A stretch of DNA of 64,000 nt from Escallonia rubra. Taxonomy: Eukaryota; Streptophyta; Magnoliopsida; Escalloniales; Escalloniaceae. The DNA is taken from positions 496,001-560,000 of the forward strand of contig JAVXUO010001562.1 in the NCBI GenBank assembly GCA_033065855.1. The letters run 5' to 3'. Positions 35,286 through 46,800 of the stretch are shown here, one piece after another. The notes beneath the pieces are model-generated. The model saw only the letters and a program-made list of their open reading frames with translations. It was not told where the DNA came from and did not search any database. A program made the translations under genes and the position numbers. Numbering within the stretch: position 1 is the first letter of the stretch; every line of letters starts with the position of its first letter.

Positions 35286-35715
35286 CACTACAAGAAAAAA
35301 GGTTTTTAGCGACGGGGAAATTCGTCGCTAAAAGCCCAAAATCCGTCGCTAAAAGTTTTAGCGACGGATATACCGTCGCTAAAAGTCCCTTGTATAAAAG
35401 CCCGTTACTAAAAGTTTGGCGACGAAATTTTCAAATCCGTCGTCTAATATTGTACTTTTTGCGACGGAGTTATTTATTAATTAGCGACGGAATATCTGTC
35501 GCTAATTATATTTTACATATTTTAATTTATTTTCTGTTTTGTGAAATTAGCGACGAAATAAATGTTTTAGCAACGAAACATTCCGTCGCTAAATAAGATT
35601 TTTAGCGCCGGAACATTCCGTCGCTAAATAAGATTTTTAGCGACGGAATATTCCGTCGCTAAAAAGCCGATAGTAAGAACACTTTTAGCGACGGAATTAA
35701 TCCGTCGCCAAAAGT
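35286..35715. mobile_element. CACTA element 5' end, truncated
   Basis: Starts CACTACAAGAAAAAAGG and continues with many subterminal TTAGCGACGG/CCGTCGCTAA repeats in both orientations, the layout of CACTA (En/Spm) termini. No matching right end is seen before the next element. It interrupts the copy A flank exactly where copy B goes on (AGAT|CGTAAC at about 40440). Confidence 0.85.
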
Positions 35716-35805
35716 CAAATTTTTTTTAAATTTTTTTAATTTTTCTATTACACAGACTTGTAATAAAAAATTCAATTCTCAACAACAACGCACAATAATC
35801 AATAC

Positions 35806-35859
<54 letters not shown>

Positions 35860-35948
35860 CTTTGTCTTTTGAGAAGTATGGGTGGTTTTAAGTGAACTGC
35901 TGAGAAGTTGAGGGGTTGAAAATAAAATTAGCCAGAGAGCTGGCAACT

Positions 35949-35983
<35 letters not shown>
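35716..35983. repeat. TA microsatellites and duplicated flank of the next element
   Basis: TA runs lie at about 35811-35857 and 35951-35983. Between them 35866-35950 repeats 19054-19145, so the neighbouring TIR element was copied together with at least 90 bp of flank. Confidence 0.85.
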
Positions 35984-35985
<2 letters not shown>

Positions 35986-36894
35986 GGAAAGCAAATATAA
36001 GGCTAGCCTTGCGCAAGTTGCGTGAGGCTAGCAATCAAAACTACGTAGTTTTGGCCCAAACAAACATAATTATTTTTTTGTCTCTTTTTCTCTCTCTCCC
36101 TGCCCCCTATTTTTCTCTCTTCCCTTCTCTCTATCGCAGGCCAGTCTTAGCAAGCCACAGCCACCATCATACCCTCCATGCCGTAGACCACCCATCTTCA
36201 ATCGCCGGCCATCCTTGCCGCAAATAGTTTCCACCACCCACATCTTCTCGCCGCTCAAATTTGGCGAAGATGAGGGCGGAGATGGGTTGTCATTCACTGC
36301 TGCAATTATCATAATCTCGATCTCCACTGCTATAATTGTTTGCCGCTACCTTCAACATCATCATGCTGAGTATTCGGTGGTGGCGGTAAAGGGTTCAATG
36401 GTGACGGTGGTGGGTTTTCTATGTTGGTGGAAATGGTTTGATTCACTTGTGGCGGTGGTTGATCTCTGTGATCCCGGTGGTCCTTAGTTGTGAAGGTGGG
36501 TTGGTGCGGCGAAGAAGCACCTTAAAGATGGTAGGCCGATGGTGTAGTGGTGGCAAGCTGATACTGTAGTGGTGGTTGATCGGGGTTCAATAAGTCGCGG
36601 TGATGGTGGGTTAGGATTCGAAAGGTCACGGTTGTGATGGTGGATCAATGTTTGGAGGCTCACGGTGGTTGTTTATGGTTGCAAAGCAGAGATGGCAGGT
36701 GAAGCGATTCAAAGTGGTGGTGAATCGACTGGTGGCGACAGCGACAGTGGTGGGTAGTGGGGGTGGGCTGGATAGCGGGTGAGAGTGAAAGAAAGTTAGG
36801 GAGAAGAGAGAGAAAAAAGAAAAAAAGTTTAAGGAATTTAACCAAAACTATGTAGTTTTGATCGCTAGCCTCACGCAACTTGCGTGAGGCTAGC
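35984..36894. mobile_element. Non-autonomous TIR element, copy 2, lacking its outermost right end
   Basis: Nearly identical to 19173-20070. Its right TIR stops at GGCTAGC and lacks the terminal CTTATATTCGCTTTCCCC. A piece of another left end follows directly (next entry). Confidence 0.85.
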
Positions 36895-36965
36895 GACTAA
36901 AACGACGTAGTTTTGGTCAAATAAACATAACCAATTTTCTCTCTCTTTCTCTCTCTCACTCATTG
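36893..36965. mobile_element. Fragment of a third TIR-element copy (inner part of a left end)
   Basis: GCTAGCGACTAAAACGACG, then TAGTTTTGGTCAAATAAACA and a CT-rich run, parallel the inner part of the left TIR (GCTAGCAATCAAAACTACG ...). It is joined head to tail to copy 2 and abuts the NB-ARC fragment. Confidence 0.7.
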
Positions 36966-37305
36966 CGCGTGGTGATCACAATTTTGCTTCCATTTGCCCC
37001 ACCTTTGAATGGATATTTCAGTTTCTCCCAGTCATCTTGGTCATGATTCCAGACATTATCCAACACAAGAAGGTATTTTTTTCCACGTAAGGACTCGAAC
37101 AACTGAGATTGCAGTAGACCTATTTGCAAGGACTCGTGTTAATTCACAGTCATGCAGTCCAAAATAGTACTCGTGATATTCTTGAGATTAGAGTTATTAT
37201 ACACTGATACCCAAATCCTTAAATTGAAATGTGCAATCACCCTCTGATCATTATAGGCTAATTGAGCAAGTGTTGTTTTTCCAATCCCAACTATTGACAG
37301 TACTA
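36966..37305 (-). pseudogene. NB-ARC (NBS-LRR resistance protein) fragment
   Basis: Minus-strand translation gives, in order, P-loop SIVGIGKTTLAQLAYND, RNBS-A-like HFNLRIWVSVYNNSNL, kinase-2 [20 protein letters not shown] and [16 protein letters not shown]. The order and spacing are right for a CNL-type NB-ARC of about 110 residues. The piece starts exactly at the end of a hAT element and stops at the TIR-element fragment, so it is a cut-out exon part. NB-ARC proteins act as intracellular immune receptors; this fragment cannot function. There is no sign of the LRR part nearby. Confidence 0.9.
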
Positions 37306-37581
37306 GAGATGTCAAAAGGGCCGGGCTGTGGGATGCCCGGCCCGGCCCTAATTGGTGAACAGTGCGGCCCTGGTCCATAGGGCCAAGGGCTAGGGCCAGG
37401 GCTAGGCCATGAAAATTTCCCAAAAAGCCTGTCCCCGGCTTGGACCTTTGTGGGTTCTAGGTTAGCGCGTAATTGGGCACCGTAACCCGGCTTCTGGTTC
37501 ATCCCGCATCGCCAGCCAAGGGAACGGGCTTGGCAAAATCAGCGGGCCTAACCATCCTTTAGACCTTCGGAATTTGAAGCT

Positions 37582-37620
<39 letters not shown>

Positions 37621-38530
37621 CGCCGCGATCGATCGAATGCTAATTGGCATGGCCCAGCCCTTTGGCCCTAAATCTGCCCCTAAACCATTTTGAGTCACTT
37701 TTTTTTTCTTTCCCCTTCTTTCTCATGCCTCTCTCTTTCTCTCTTTACCTCACATTTTTTTCTGTTATTTTTAAGTTTTTGGACATGCACATTTCTTTTC
37801 AGCTCATGATGATGGTTTCTACTTATTTATCAAATTTTACTTGCAATCCTCTTATGTACTAGTTTCATGGAATTATGAAGAGAAAATATATCTTTGTTTG
37901 TTTAGGAACTAGAAACAACACAATTTAGGCAATAGAAATGGGAAACGTATAACTCCAGAAAGTACGAGAAAGTTCATAGTAAAAGTGGTCTAATGATGCA
38001 TGCTTCTAATGAGATACCTAATACTACGTAAAATGCAAAGCTATAGGTATGTTTGAGTGAAATTTTTAGAGATATCATTGGAAAAAGTTTTGTAGCCTTG
38101 TAGGTATCGATTGTTGAGTTTAGTTAAAAAAGCAGTGGTATGAAATTAAGTGTAATTGTCAAGAGAAAATGCAAAATGTTTGATAAGAGGAAGTATGAAC
38201 ATATGGATTAGATGAAAATGCTTAACTAATCAACTACTAATCATTCTTGTTTTCCCAAAATTACAAGCAATCGATCCCAAGCCCGCATAAAAGGAGGGTA
38301 TATCAAAAAATTTATTTCATGTGTTAATATTTTTGCAACACAAAATAAGAATATAAAAAAAAGGCCTGGGCCCGGCCTGGCCCTAAAATTAGGGCCTAGG
38401 GCTTGGGGTTGGATAGGGCTTGGATTTCCCAAATTTGGGCCCGGGCCCAGCCCTAAAATTTGGACCCTGTTTGGCTCGGCCCTTTTCTGGCCCTCTGGGC
38501 CCGGGCTGGGCCGGCCCAAGCCCGGGCCCA
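37306..38530. mobile_element. hAT-like element with GGCCCGGCC-rich ends and embedded 25S rRNA pieces
   Basis: The left end TAGAGATGTCAAAAGGGCCGG fits a common plant hAT terminus. Both subterminal parts (37315-37440 and 38360-38530) are crowded with GGGCCGGGC, GGCCCGGCC and CTAGGGC words. The expected inverse right terminus is missing where SDR copy B sequence begins (AAACATACCATGG), so it is truncated. The inside holds rDNA-derived pieces and an AT-rich stretch without a transposase frame. Confidence 0.7.
37443..37620. pseudogene. Scrambled 25S rRNA gene pieces inside the hAT
   Basis: 37443-37515 reads, on the minus strand, GGCGATGCGGGATGAACC, GAAGCCGGGTTACGGTGCCC, CGCGCTAACCTAGAACCC, as in plant 25S rRNA. 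Directly next to it on the plus strand come CCAAGGGAACGGGCTTGGCA with TCAGCGGG, and at 37552-37620 CCTTTAGACCTTCGGAATTT and AAAAGTTACCACAGGGATAA with CTGGCTTG. These come from separate 25S positions and opposite orientations, so it is a patchwork and not a gene. Confidence 0.85.
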
Positions 38531-38719
38531 AAACATACCATGGAATAGAGATAATGTCACAAAATCGCCTTGATCCCCATGGCATTCGAAGTATCGCCAT
38601 AGCCTATACATTATACTGGCTTAGTTACACCCTTGCACTAACAACTGTTATCGCCAATTCTGACACTGAAGGAGAAGTTGCGACCAAAATTCCGGTGAAG
38701 CAAATGCTTACAAGATTAC

Positions 38720-39080
38720 CTCTAACACCAGCGTTGTTGATCAAAGCGTCTATATGCCCAAAGGCAGCCCACGCCTTCTCTACAGAAGCTGAGATAGTGC
38801 GACCGTCGGCGGTCACATCGAGCTCAACGGCAATTGCACGAACGGCTTTTGTCATTGTACCATCACTGGCCACCTGAGGGTTTACATCAGCAAGCTGGTT
38901 AATTTCCTCACAGAGAGACTTCAGCCGGTCCATTCTCCGAGCACCGGCAACAACCATGCAACCGGCTTTGGCAAGGTCCACGCAGAACTCTCGGCCTAGC
39001 CCTGAGGACGCGCCGGTAACCATCACCACCTTGCCGTCCAGACGGCACCATGGCTCGAGCGCTGGGACTTGGCTACCCAT
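38720..39080 (-). pseudogene. SDR copy B: exon 1 only
   Basis: Exon 1 (361 bp, one codon shorter than copy A: VPALEPW instead of VPDPLEPW) is otherwise nearly identical, with [12 protein letters not shown] and the same donor GAG|GTAATC. The intron continues only to about 38531, where hAT sequence begins. Exons 2 and 3 with the catalytic Ser and YxxxK are absent from the neighbourhood. The promoter with a TATA box is kept, plus a GA microsatellite (39189-39209). If transcribed it could only give a truncated nucleotide-binding half. Confidence 0.9.
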
Positions 39081-39769
39081 TATCGCTTTCTTTTTTGTGC
39101 TATTCTTTTGCGTGGGTTATTAGTGGCTCTACTCTTGGTTGTGAAGAGAGACTCGTACTCGAACTGCATGTCTGCTTTTATATGCACAGAGAGAGAGAGA
39201 GAGAGAGAGGCGTGACTTGATCAGAGCTAGCATGTGATTGGGGACCACGCAGCTTGTCCTACTGGGCTGCTAATATCCAAGCAACAAATTTATCATGTCA
39301 AAGGACAATTCCCAGGTGGGGGAGGGCGTTCCGCATGCTTACAACAATGAATCACAATATTGTACACAAGAAGCACACATATGGGGGCTTTGAAGTTCCA
39401 GGTTGGAAGATGGAAGGCCCAAAACACATCTCCATCCGTTCAGCCTAAATATGCCTTCTTGGTTGCCATGTTTTCCATTTTTCATTTTGGCCCTCCTTAA
39501 TTACCATTTGGCTAATCCAAGCTCGGAGTAGTTATTAAAGTATGCTATAGAGCTCCAAAAAGAAACCTAAGGTGAGCTTAACATCTCATAAAAGGCACAC
39601 CTACTTTTTGCTAAAATTACAATTTCTGCCGAGATAAAAAGCTTTGCATTGAAGTTAGGAGGAAAAAAGTAGTATCAAACATCATAACAATTTGAATTAA
39701 GTTCAGAGAAGTGCTAAAAGTTATTTTCACTTGTACTGCTCCCATTTTCACAAATATGTGCAGAATTGA
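39081..39769. other. Upstream of SDR copy B, unassigned
   Basis: 39081-39235 is the promoter paralogous to copy A. 39240-39480 has a coding-like look (plus strand AYNNESQYCTQEAHIWG in one frame, FEVPGWKMEGPKHIS in another), but I do not recognise a family. The remainder is AT-rich. Confidence 0.4.
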
Positions 39770-40435
39770 AGTCTCCCCCGGAGACATTAATCAGCATAAT
39801 CAAGACTCTCCTATAAAGCAATTTTGGACTTGTGAACTATAATTGACATTTATTTTAACACTTAATTTTTATTACACATCTCATTACAAGTGTTTTTCAT
39901 ATTTATAGTTTATTTCGATGATTGTATTTAGATTATTCCTGGTGAGTTAATTCATTGACAAGGTGAACTATTACAATATCTTATACTTATTATTTTTAAA
40001 AGAAGGAAAGAAGACGTAATGTTGTAGCGACACTGTCTATGTTTCAAATTCGAATATGGATCCTCTTCCGTGTCTAGGGTTACAACAGGGGTGCTGTATC
40101 GAAAGTTGTAACTGTTCATCTCGGTTGAAAGGCTATGACAAAGCAGGTATCCACACGTGCCACTTCGTAATTACGGAGCATAACCCATTCCGTTACCACC
40201 TCTCAAAATCTCACTCTCTCTCTTCGGTAATTGCCATCATCGCACGCCAAGAAACCATCACAAAGATGCTAGCCGCTACAAGAGTCATCCATTATTATGA
40301 TGACCGAAACTTACCAAATCAGCCGTTACTTGTGGACAAACTTCAAATCTCTATCATTACGAATTTGAAATCACAGATTAAATGCAGATTGGAGGTGCTT
40401 TTCATATGGATATCTTTGGTCGTTGCCTGCATATA
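39770..40435. repeat. Segment paralogous to 34540-35285
   Basis: Co-linear match from GAATTGAAGTCTCCCCCGG to CTGCATATAGAGAT. The small differences include a missing TCAAGAT and the absence of the local duplication seen in copy A. It ties SDR copies A and B into one duplication. Confidence 0.88.
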
Positions 40436-42045
40436 GAGATCGTAACTTTTCTATGCTTTTGATAAGGATTTGGATCCAAATTGAAGTCGTTGTCGCAGAT
40501 TGAAGTAGCTCCATAGTAGATAAAAGCAAAAGGGAAGGAGCGAGAGGTAGGAGAGAGTGAAGAGAGGAAAGAGGTAGCAACCTCTAATGACGCCATTACT
40601 CTAGACTCTAGTCTTTTTTGCATCTTTTATCTACTCCATGACGTGGCTCTTCACAGCCTTCGGATCGAAATGGACAACCATGATTTTCCATACAGCACCC
40701 CTGCTGTAGCCCTAGCACACAGAGGATCCACATCCTTTAAATTCATATCTCATGTAGTGGTGTCCAGAAGCTTTACAAATGAGCAAGCTTAGAATGATTA
40801 TGTACAATGAATGTTCATACAGTCTCGTGTAAATTGTGATAAATGAGGATAAAATTCATAGAATTAAAGAACAATTGTGCCTAGTTACTAAAATTTTACT
40901 TTTTTAAATTGCTTATTTTAGATAATTGTAGTGATATGCTAGTATATTGATTAAGCAGAGTAAAATTAAATCTTGACTACAACAATAAAATTTAGTAGAT
41001 AACTTTTCTTTCTTAATTCTTATACTTTATTTTCGTTCTTATTTACAGCTTTTTTTTTTAAAGGTGCTACTAGTCTAATTAACTCTTAACACGTTAAATT
41101 TTTTCTTGAATTCATAAGAGCATACAATTTCTATATTAGAGTTTGAGTTTGTTTAGTTAAAAATAGTTCATGAAGTTTGTTTTTTAAAGCATTTTTTAGA
41201 AGTGAGCCATATCCAAGAAAAAAAAAACAAAAGAAAACATTTAATTTGAAGCATAAAACTTTAATTGTCCTACATGATTTTCATTTTTTCACATGTATGA
41301 GGGATTCTTTACTAATTTAAAGTGTGAAACCAATAAAATAACCCTAGAGGGGGGGGGGGGGGGGGAAAAGGGTTTTAAGACAACTTTAAAAATTAACAAC
41401 CAACAAACCTCAATCTCAAAAACACAAATAAACAAACAACCAATCTCAACACAAATGTAAAACGATAATGTAAAGAGAGAAGGGTTTAGAGATACTTGAC
41501 AAGGAGAATCAAATGGTTCGGCTTGATATACCCACAAGCCTACGTCCACCCCTTCAAGGAAGTCCCTTGAAAAGCCCTAGAATCCACTAGTATGATCTTC
41601 CTTACGGGTCAAGATCGAACCTCTTACAATCCCTTGATGCTATGCCCACATCAAGAACAAGCTTTGACAAACCCAAAGCTCCAAAGCTTGACAACCCCAA
41701 GCTTTGATACAAGAACCTTTCAATGAAGAAATGTGTACAAGATTTCACTCTTAAGAAGTAGATGAGTACAAGTTGAAGTACTAGAACAAGAGAGATGAGT
41801 GTATGATGACTTATGAAAGTGTATCTCTCTCTAATGTAAGCTCACAATAAATGCTCTCTTGAAAAGGATGAGAAATCAATGAAAACAAGAGAGATTTGAA
41901 CAATTGATTTGATCTTTGAGAATATGAAAGATATGAGAGCTTTGAATGCAATTGATGAATGAAAACAATGCCCAAAATGAGTATTTATAGAGGTGGGAAT
42001 AAATATGACTGTTTGGAGTTAGGTAGGGCATTAAATGCGCCAAAC
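40436..42045. other. Unassigned AT-rich sequence
   Basis: No gene recognised. There is a poly-G run at about 41349-41365. From about 41470 to 41900 the text is rich in AAGCTTTGA/CTTGACAA and GAGAGATGAG words, suggesting a repeat-derived origin, possibly part of an LTR fossil, but no ends could be found. Confidence 0.35.
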
Positions 42046-42052
42046 GGTAAAT

Positions 42053-42245
42053 GCAGTCGACTGCAATACACCATTGCAGTCGACTGTAACCCAAAAGTAG
42101 TCGTTGGAAATTCAAATTTCCAACTTGCAGTCGACTGTAATCCATTGCAGTCGACTGTAATAGGCTACTGGAAGTATTGCAGTCGACTGCATTCCAATGC
42201 AGTCGACTGTAATACCCTACTGCCCAACTTGCAGTCGACTGCATT
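42053..42245. repeat. Cluster of seven GCAGTCGACTGY palindromes
   Basis: GCAGTCGACTG followed by C or T occurs near 42054, 42075, 42126, 42146, 42178, 42199 and 42230, mostly in pairs about 20 bp apart and each preceded by a CTT/CATT/AAT word. The 12-mer is a perfect palindrome when it ends in C. Between pairs the text is low-copy. Function is unknown. Confidence 0.9.
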
Positions 42246-42974
42246 CCTGAAAATGCAGTTTCCTTGTTTTTAAAGCATGAAAAACTTTTATGCATGCAAG
42301 GGAAACTTATGGGCAAGTTCTAGGTATACAGTCATCGTAACGATCATCTCTCTATGTCTAGTTTACAAAGACGGAAATAAAAGAATGAAAACTTCAATCG
42401 ACGAATATCCTCTTTGATGCGTTCCGTTGAGAGTCTTTGACCGTGTTGCTCGTCTAATAATCCATTTGCATGAGTATGAGATTGTTCATATTGCTTCAGC
42501 AACTCAATGCATGTTAGACAGCATAATCATCAATGTTAGTTATCATCAAAATCAATTATAATCCTAGGTTAAATAGCCGTAGGGTTAACAAAGTGGTTTT
42601 GTGGGGTTAATAATCCTAATATGATACTACTATATTGATTAGTTAGCATATTCAGAAGCTGTTGTATTTGTTTTTCTAGTTTTTAAGGTTTACAGTGTAT
42701 GATTAATTGTATATGCAAATTTTTAATAATAAATAGAAAATACAACTAAAAATCGAGAATGTGTTAGTTACAAGGAAAAATGAATCTAAAGAAGGACGAT
42801 GCCTCATCTTGAAATCATATCTTGCTTCATCCATCATCATAGATTTATTACGAGCGCTTCTTAGGTATCCCTCCCAAGCATGGGAAGATCAAACTAATAG
42901 CTACTATTTTGTCAGCATTAAATTACATGATAAAGTATACATCCATTTATTAGCAATGCAACTATAGGGTTAGC

Positions 42975-43028
<54 letters not shown>

Positions 43029-43220
43029 ATGTGAATTAAAGATATGTGAATAACAAATTTTAAATAAAGAAAAATAAATAAACATATATGTTAATTAGAT
43101 AAATATCATCAAACTTCATTTTTTTTAAATTAAAAGAAACGAATCCCTAAATTTCATAGTTATTTTGCAACTAAAATGTAGGCACTCTCACTTTAAATAA
43201 TCATCATCGGCACCCATCTC
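42246..43220. other. Unassigned AT-rich sequence with a CA/TA microsatellite
   Basis: (CA)n followed by (TA)n at about 42976-43028. No gene or transposon end recognised. Confidence 0.5.
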
Positions 43221-44201
43221 CAGGGGCGGAACTAGACTATACCCAGGGAGGACTAATGTACCCCGTCAAGTTTTGAAAAAAAAAATAAAAAATAAAAAAT
43301 AAATATATATGTTTTTTCACGTGCGACTCTCTCTCTCTCTTCTCCTCTCAGTCTCACACTCTCATGGCTTACCTCACCCTCACAGTCACGGTAGTCAGCG
43401 GCCCTCACCAGTCACCAACTCCGGCCATTCGGCAAGGCAAATATAATCGCAGACTTTATTTCACAACCCACGGGCCCACGACAGTAGTGGGCTGAGTCTG
43501 ACAAGTGACGAGTAGCCTAGATCTGACTCCACCGGCGATTACGAACAATTATTCTTCATCAGTGGCCTAGATCTGATTCCACCGGCGATTAATAAGTGAG
43601 TCACGATTACGAACGATCAAGCCTAGATCTGACTAAGGCTGAGTCTGACGAGTAACGACTAGCGATTACGAAGGCACCGGTCGGCGGCCACGTTGTATTT
43701 AGATTTCTGACGAGTGACGACCTCACCGGCGACCAGCATTTTTGGCGATTCAGGCACTCGCGACGCGGCTAGCATTTTTGGTTTTCCGAGATTCAGGCAC
43801 TCGCGACTAGCATTTTCGGTGATTCTGGTCTTCTTCACTCCATCGGCGGCCAAGTACCCACCGCCGGCGACGACAACGCCGTACTGGTCAGCTGTCGGTA
43901 TGCATTTTGATCAATTTTTTTTCCATTTGAGCATTAATTGACGATTTAGGTTGCTAATTGAGCATTTGAGAATTGAGATTATTAATCGATAATTTTAGGT
44001 TTTGAATTGATGATTTTAGGTTGTTAATTGTGCATTTCAGATTATTAAACTTAATAAGACCTTTTTGATGCTTTTTAGTATTTTTTTGTGTATTATCGAA
44101 AAGTGCACTATGTTTTTGTGTCATATTTTACTTATAAAAAAATTTATTGACTTCGATATATTTTTAGCACCCCCTGGGATAAAATCCTGGTTCCGCCACT
44201 A
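43221..44201. mobile_element. Non-autonomous hAT-like element (0.98 kb) with CAGGGGCGGA ends
   Basis: The left end CAGGGGCGGAACTAG and right end CTGGTTCCGCCACTA are inverse matches of a widespread plant terminus. The 8-bp flanks CCCATCTC (43213-43220) and CCTATCTC (44202-44209) differ by one base, a decayed hAT target duplication. The inside has repeated CTAGATCTGACT and GGCGATTACGA words and no transposase. Confidence 0.8.
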
Positions 44202-44236
44202 CCTATCTCCCCACCAATCTGCTGCCACCATCTTCA

Positions 44237-44274
<38 letters not shown>

Positions 44275-45517
44275 CAGCACACTCGCACAAACACACGCCA
44301 CACACACGCACCACGTACCACGCACACATTAGCAGACACACAACTCGTACGCACGCACGCACACAACACACGCACACACATCATACACACACACCCCCAC
44401 CCACCCACTCTCAGCAGTCAGGCAGAGACCACCCACCATCCTCATGACTCTTCAGTAATTCACGACTCTTCGAAGTGAATACAAGTACATGTTATGCGAC
44501 ACAGGGAAAGCTTGTCTTGCTTTCACAAACTGCTTCATGTATCTCTGGCTTGCTTGCATCTTGCCACCATATCTTCCCTTTCTAATCTTGAATAACAACA
44601 ACCCATCTCTCTAATTTCTCTCAATAGGAACACACACTCACAAAGTCTACAACTCCGGGTTCCAAGATATTCAGCCAATTCCCATATGGATTTTAGTCTG
44701 TTTCCCTCAAATCACAAAAACCACCTCTCTGTATCTCTATAAGTACAAAAGAGGACAAAAGCCCGAAGACTATAGCGACATTGCCGTGCCGCTGCCTCCC
44801 ACAGTGACGGCAACAAAAATTTGTAAGCCGCACCAATAAATTCACTCAAACCAAGGCTCTAATTTCATGTTCTCTCGGTATCTAAAATCGTATGAGCATA
44901 CTCATCGAATTTAGCATTTTTCCAACGACGCCGCCGTGCCACTGCCTCCCCACAGCGACAACCATTACGACTTTGAAACAACCAATCGCTAACCCACCAC
45001 CAATCGCACAACCACGTCCGCCATCGCACACCCATGACGACCATCTCCGTCAATCGCACACCCACGGCCTACAGCAGCCACCAACTGCATGAGTAGAGCC
45101 GATTTGGTTTTTGAGTTGCAATCTGCCCACCCACCGCCACGCCCACCTTGCGATCTGGCCGCCACTCATTGTCTCCCAAGTGTAGGTGGTAGATTGGAGA
45201 AAATGCAGTAAAGAGAAGAAAAATAATGCAAAACAAATGTATAAAGAAGAGTTAGTTACGTGAAGTGCAGAGAGTGGGTGTCTCTCTGTCTATGTAACTG
45301 ATAGTTTGTGCATAGTGGATATGAATAGTGGTATTTTACTTTTTTGTTGTCATGGTAGACACATGTCAACGCCAGAATCATTTTTTATGTAATACAAAAA
45401 AGGTACTAAACGTATTGTTCTCATTAGAAATAGTATATATATAGCTAAAACTCCGTGATATGCATGGGAAAAGAAATACTTAATTATGAAGTGGAAGAAA
45501 GGAGGTTATAGGATGCA
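44202..45517. other. CA-rich low-complexity tract and unassigned sequence
   Basis: 44237-44400 is (CA)n with CACG variants. 44450-45500 has no recognised gene; two similar CCGCCGTGCC/ACTGCCTCCC stretches (44790 and 44930) suggest a small local duplication. Confidence 0.45.
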
Positions 45518-46080
45518 CACTACGAGGAAAATGCTCTGCGTTGGCGGCCGCATCGCGCCGCGAGAAGTGAAAAAATCGTCGGTGTAGACTTACACGACGC
45601 TACAAAACCGCTGCCTTTACTCGCGTTTTGGTAGACAAGCACGTAAAGGGGTCTATACTAGCGGTCGGCCGTCTCTAAAAGCGTTACCCCATCCGTCTTC
45701 CAATGTTACCAATAGCAGCCGTCTAAACCTATGCCGACGAGTACGCCGACGAGTACGAGTGCCGGCATAGGTAGATTTTTAATTTTTTTTATATATTTGG
45801 ATTAAATAGCAAAGTCAGCGTTAAGAAACCGCTGCGATAGGTATCATTTTTATTTTATTAATCTGCTGAATAATTGGACCTATGTCAACGGTCCCACGCG
45901 CCATTATAGGTTTCGTTTTGCATTTGTTTTCTTCGAATGTATGGACTTATGCCGACATGTATGACGGCTGACATAGGCTTGTTTTAGATTTTTTTTTTAA
46001 ATAATTCACTTATGCCAGCGGTACTTACCGCCTCCATAAGTTATCACCGTTGCTAGACACTGTCAACTTTGCCAACTGCC
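45518..46080. mobile_element. CACTA-like left end, truncated
   Basis: Starts CACTACGAGGAAAATGC. Subterminal words such as CTATGCCGACG, TATGCCGACA and CCTATGTCAACGG repeat for about 550 bp. No inverse right end was found in the window. It is a different CACTA family from that at 46801. Confidence 0.65.
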
Positions 46081-46800
46081 TGGATATAGATCTGCTTTGT
46101 TTCTTACATTGCTTTTCTCATACCATATAGCTAGTAAAAATCAAATGCAAGTTAAATCTAAATTAGGACTTGATTGGTCACAAAACAACCACAATCTATT
46201 CAAATCCAGAACAATAACACATGTTTGTCTAGAAACAAGAAGCGAAGTCAGAGACTTTTTACGAGTTTGTACAAAACCTAGTAAATCCTCATGCACATTT
46301 CCAAATCAATCCGGCAACCGCCCTTGCACATGATCAACATTAACCACCAAGATCGAGATTAATCCAATTCCAATCACCTTGGCAACCACCTAATACATAG
46401 GTAACACATGTTAAACATAGAATAAGAAAGGAATACTACATCTACCGGTCTCTTTGCACTTCAAATATGTTCAACAAAGAATATCTTCACATATTAAACA
46501 TGCAACAAATTAGAACCCAACCAATAATCAATTTGGATACCTCTTTATCCCAAGTCATAAGCTTGAATACGCACTAAACCCAACTTTCTTGTTATACACA
46601 TCTTTACTTAGTTGGTTATCGTATGTTTTACGTTTTTCAAGTTGTGAATATTATTGTCTAGACAAGTCTTTCAAGATTGTTCTTAACTTTCCAAATAAAT
46701 TCAACAAATGCCAAGAAAGTGATTCACGGGAAACGAAGTGAAATAGCAACGTGATGAAGTGAAATAGAAAAAATAACGGTAAGTTTTGAGCTTAATTATT
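46081..46800. other. Unassigned AT-rich sequence between two CACTA ends
   Basis: No gene, repeat or transposon end recognised. Confidence 0.4.

Noticed and set aside
37443-37620. Functional rRNA gene
   Set aside because: Only short conserved pieces in mixed order and orientation are present.
39240-39480. Possible exon upstream of SDR copy B
   Set aside because: It looks coding-like in places but changes frame and has no recognisable family, so it is not called a gene.
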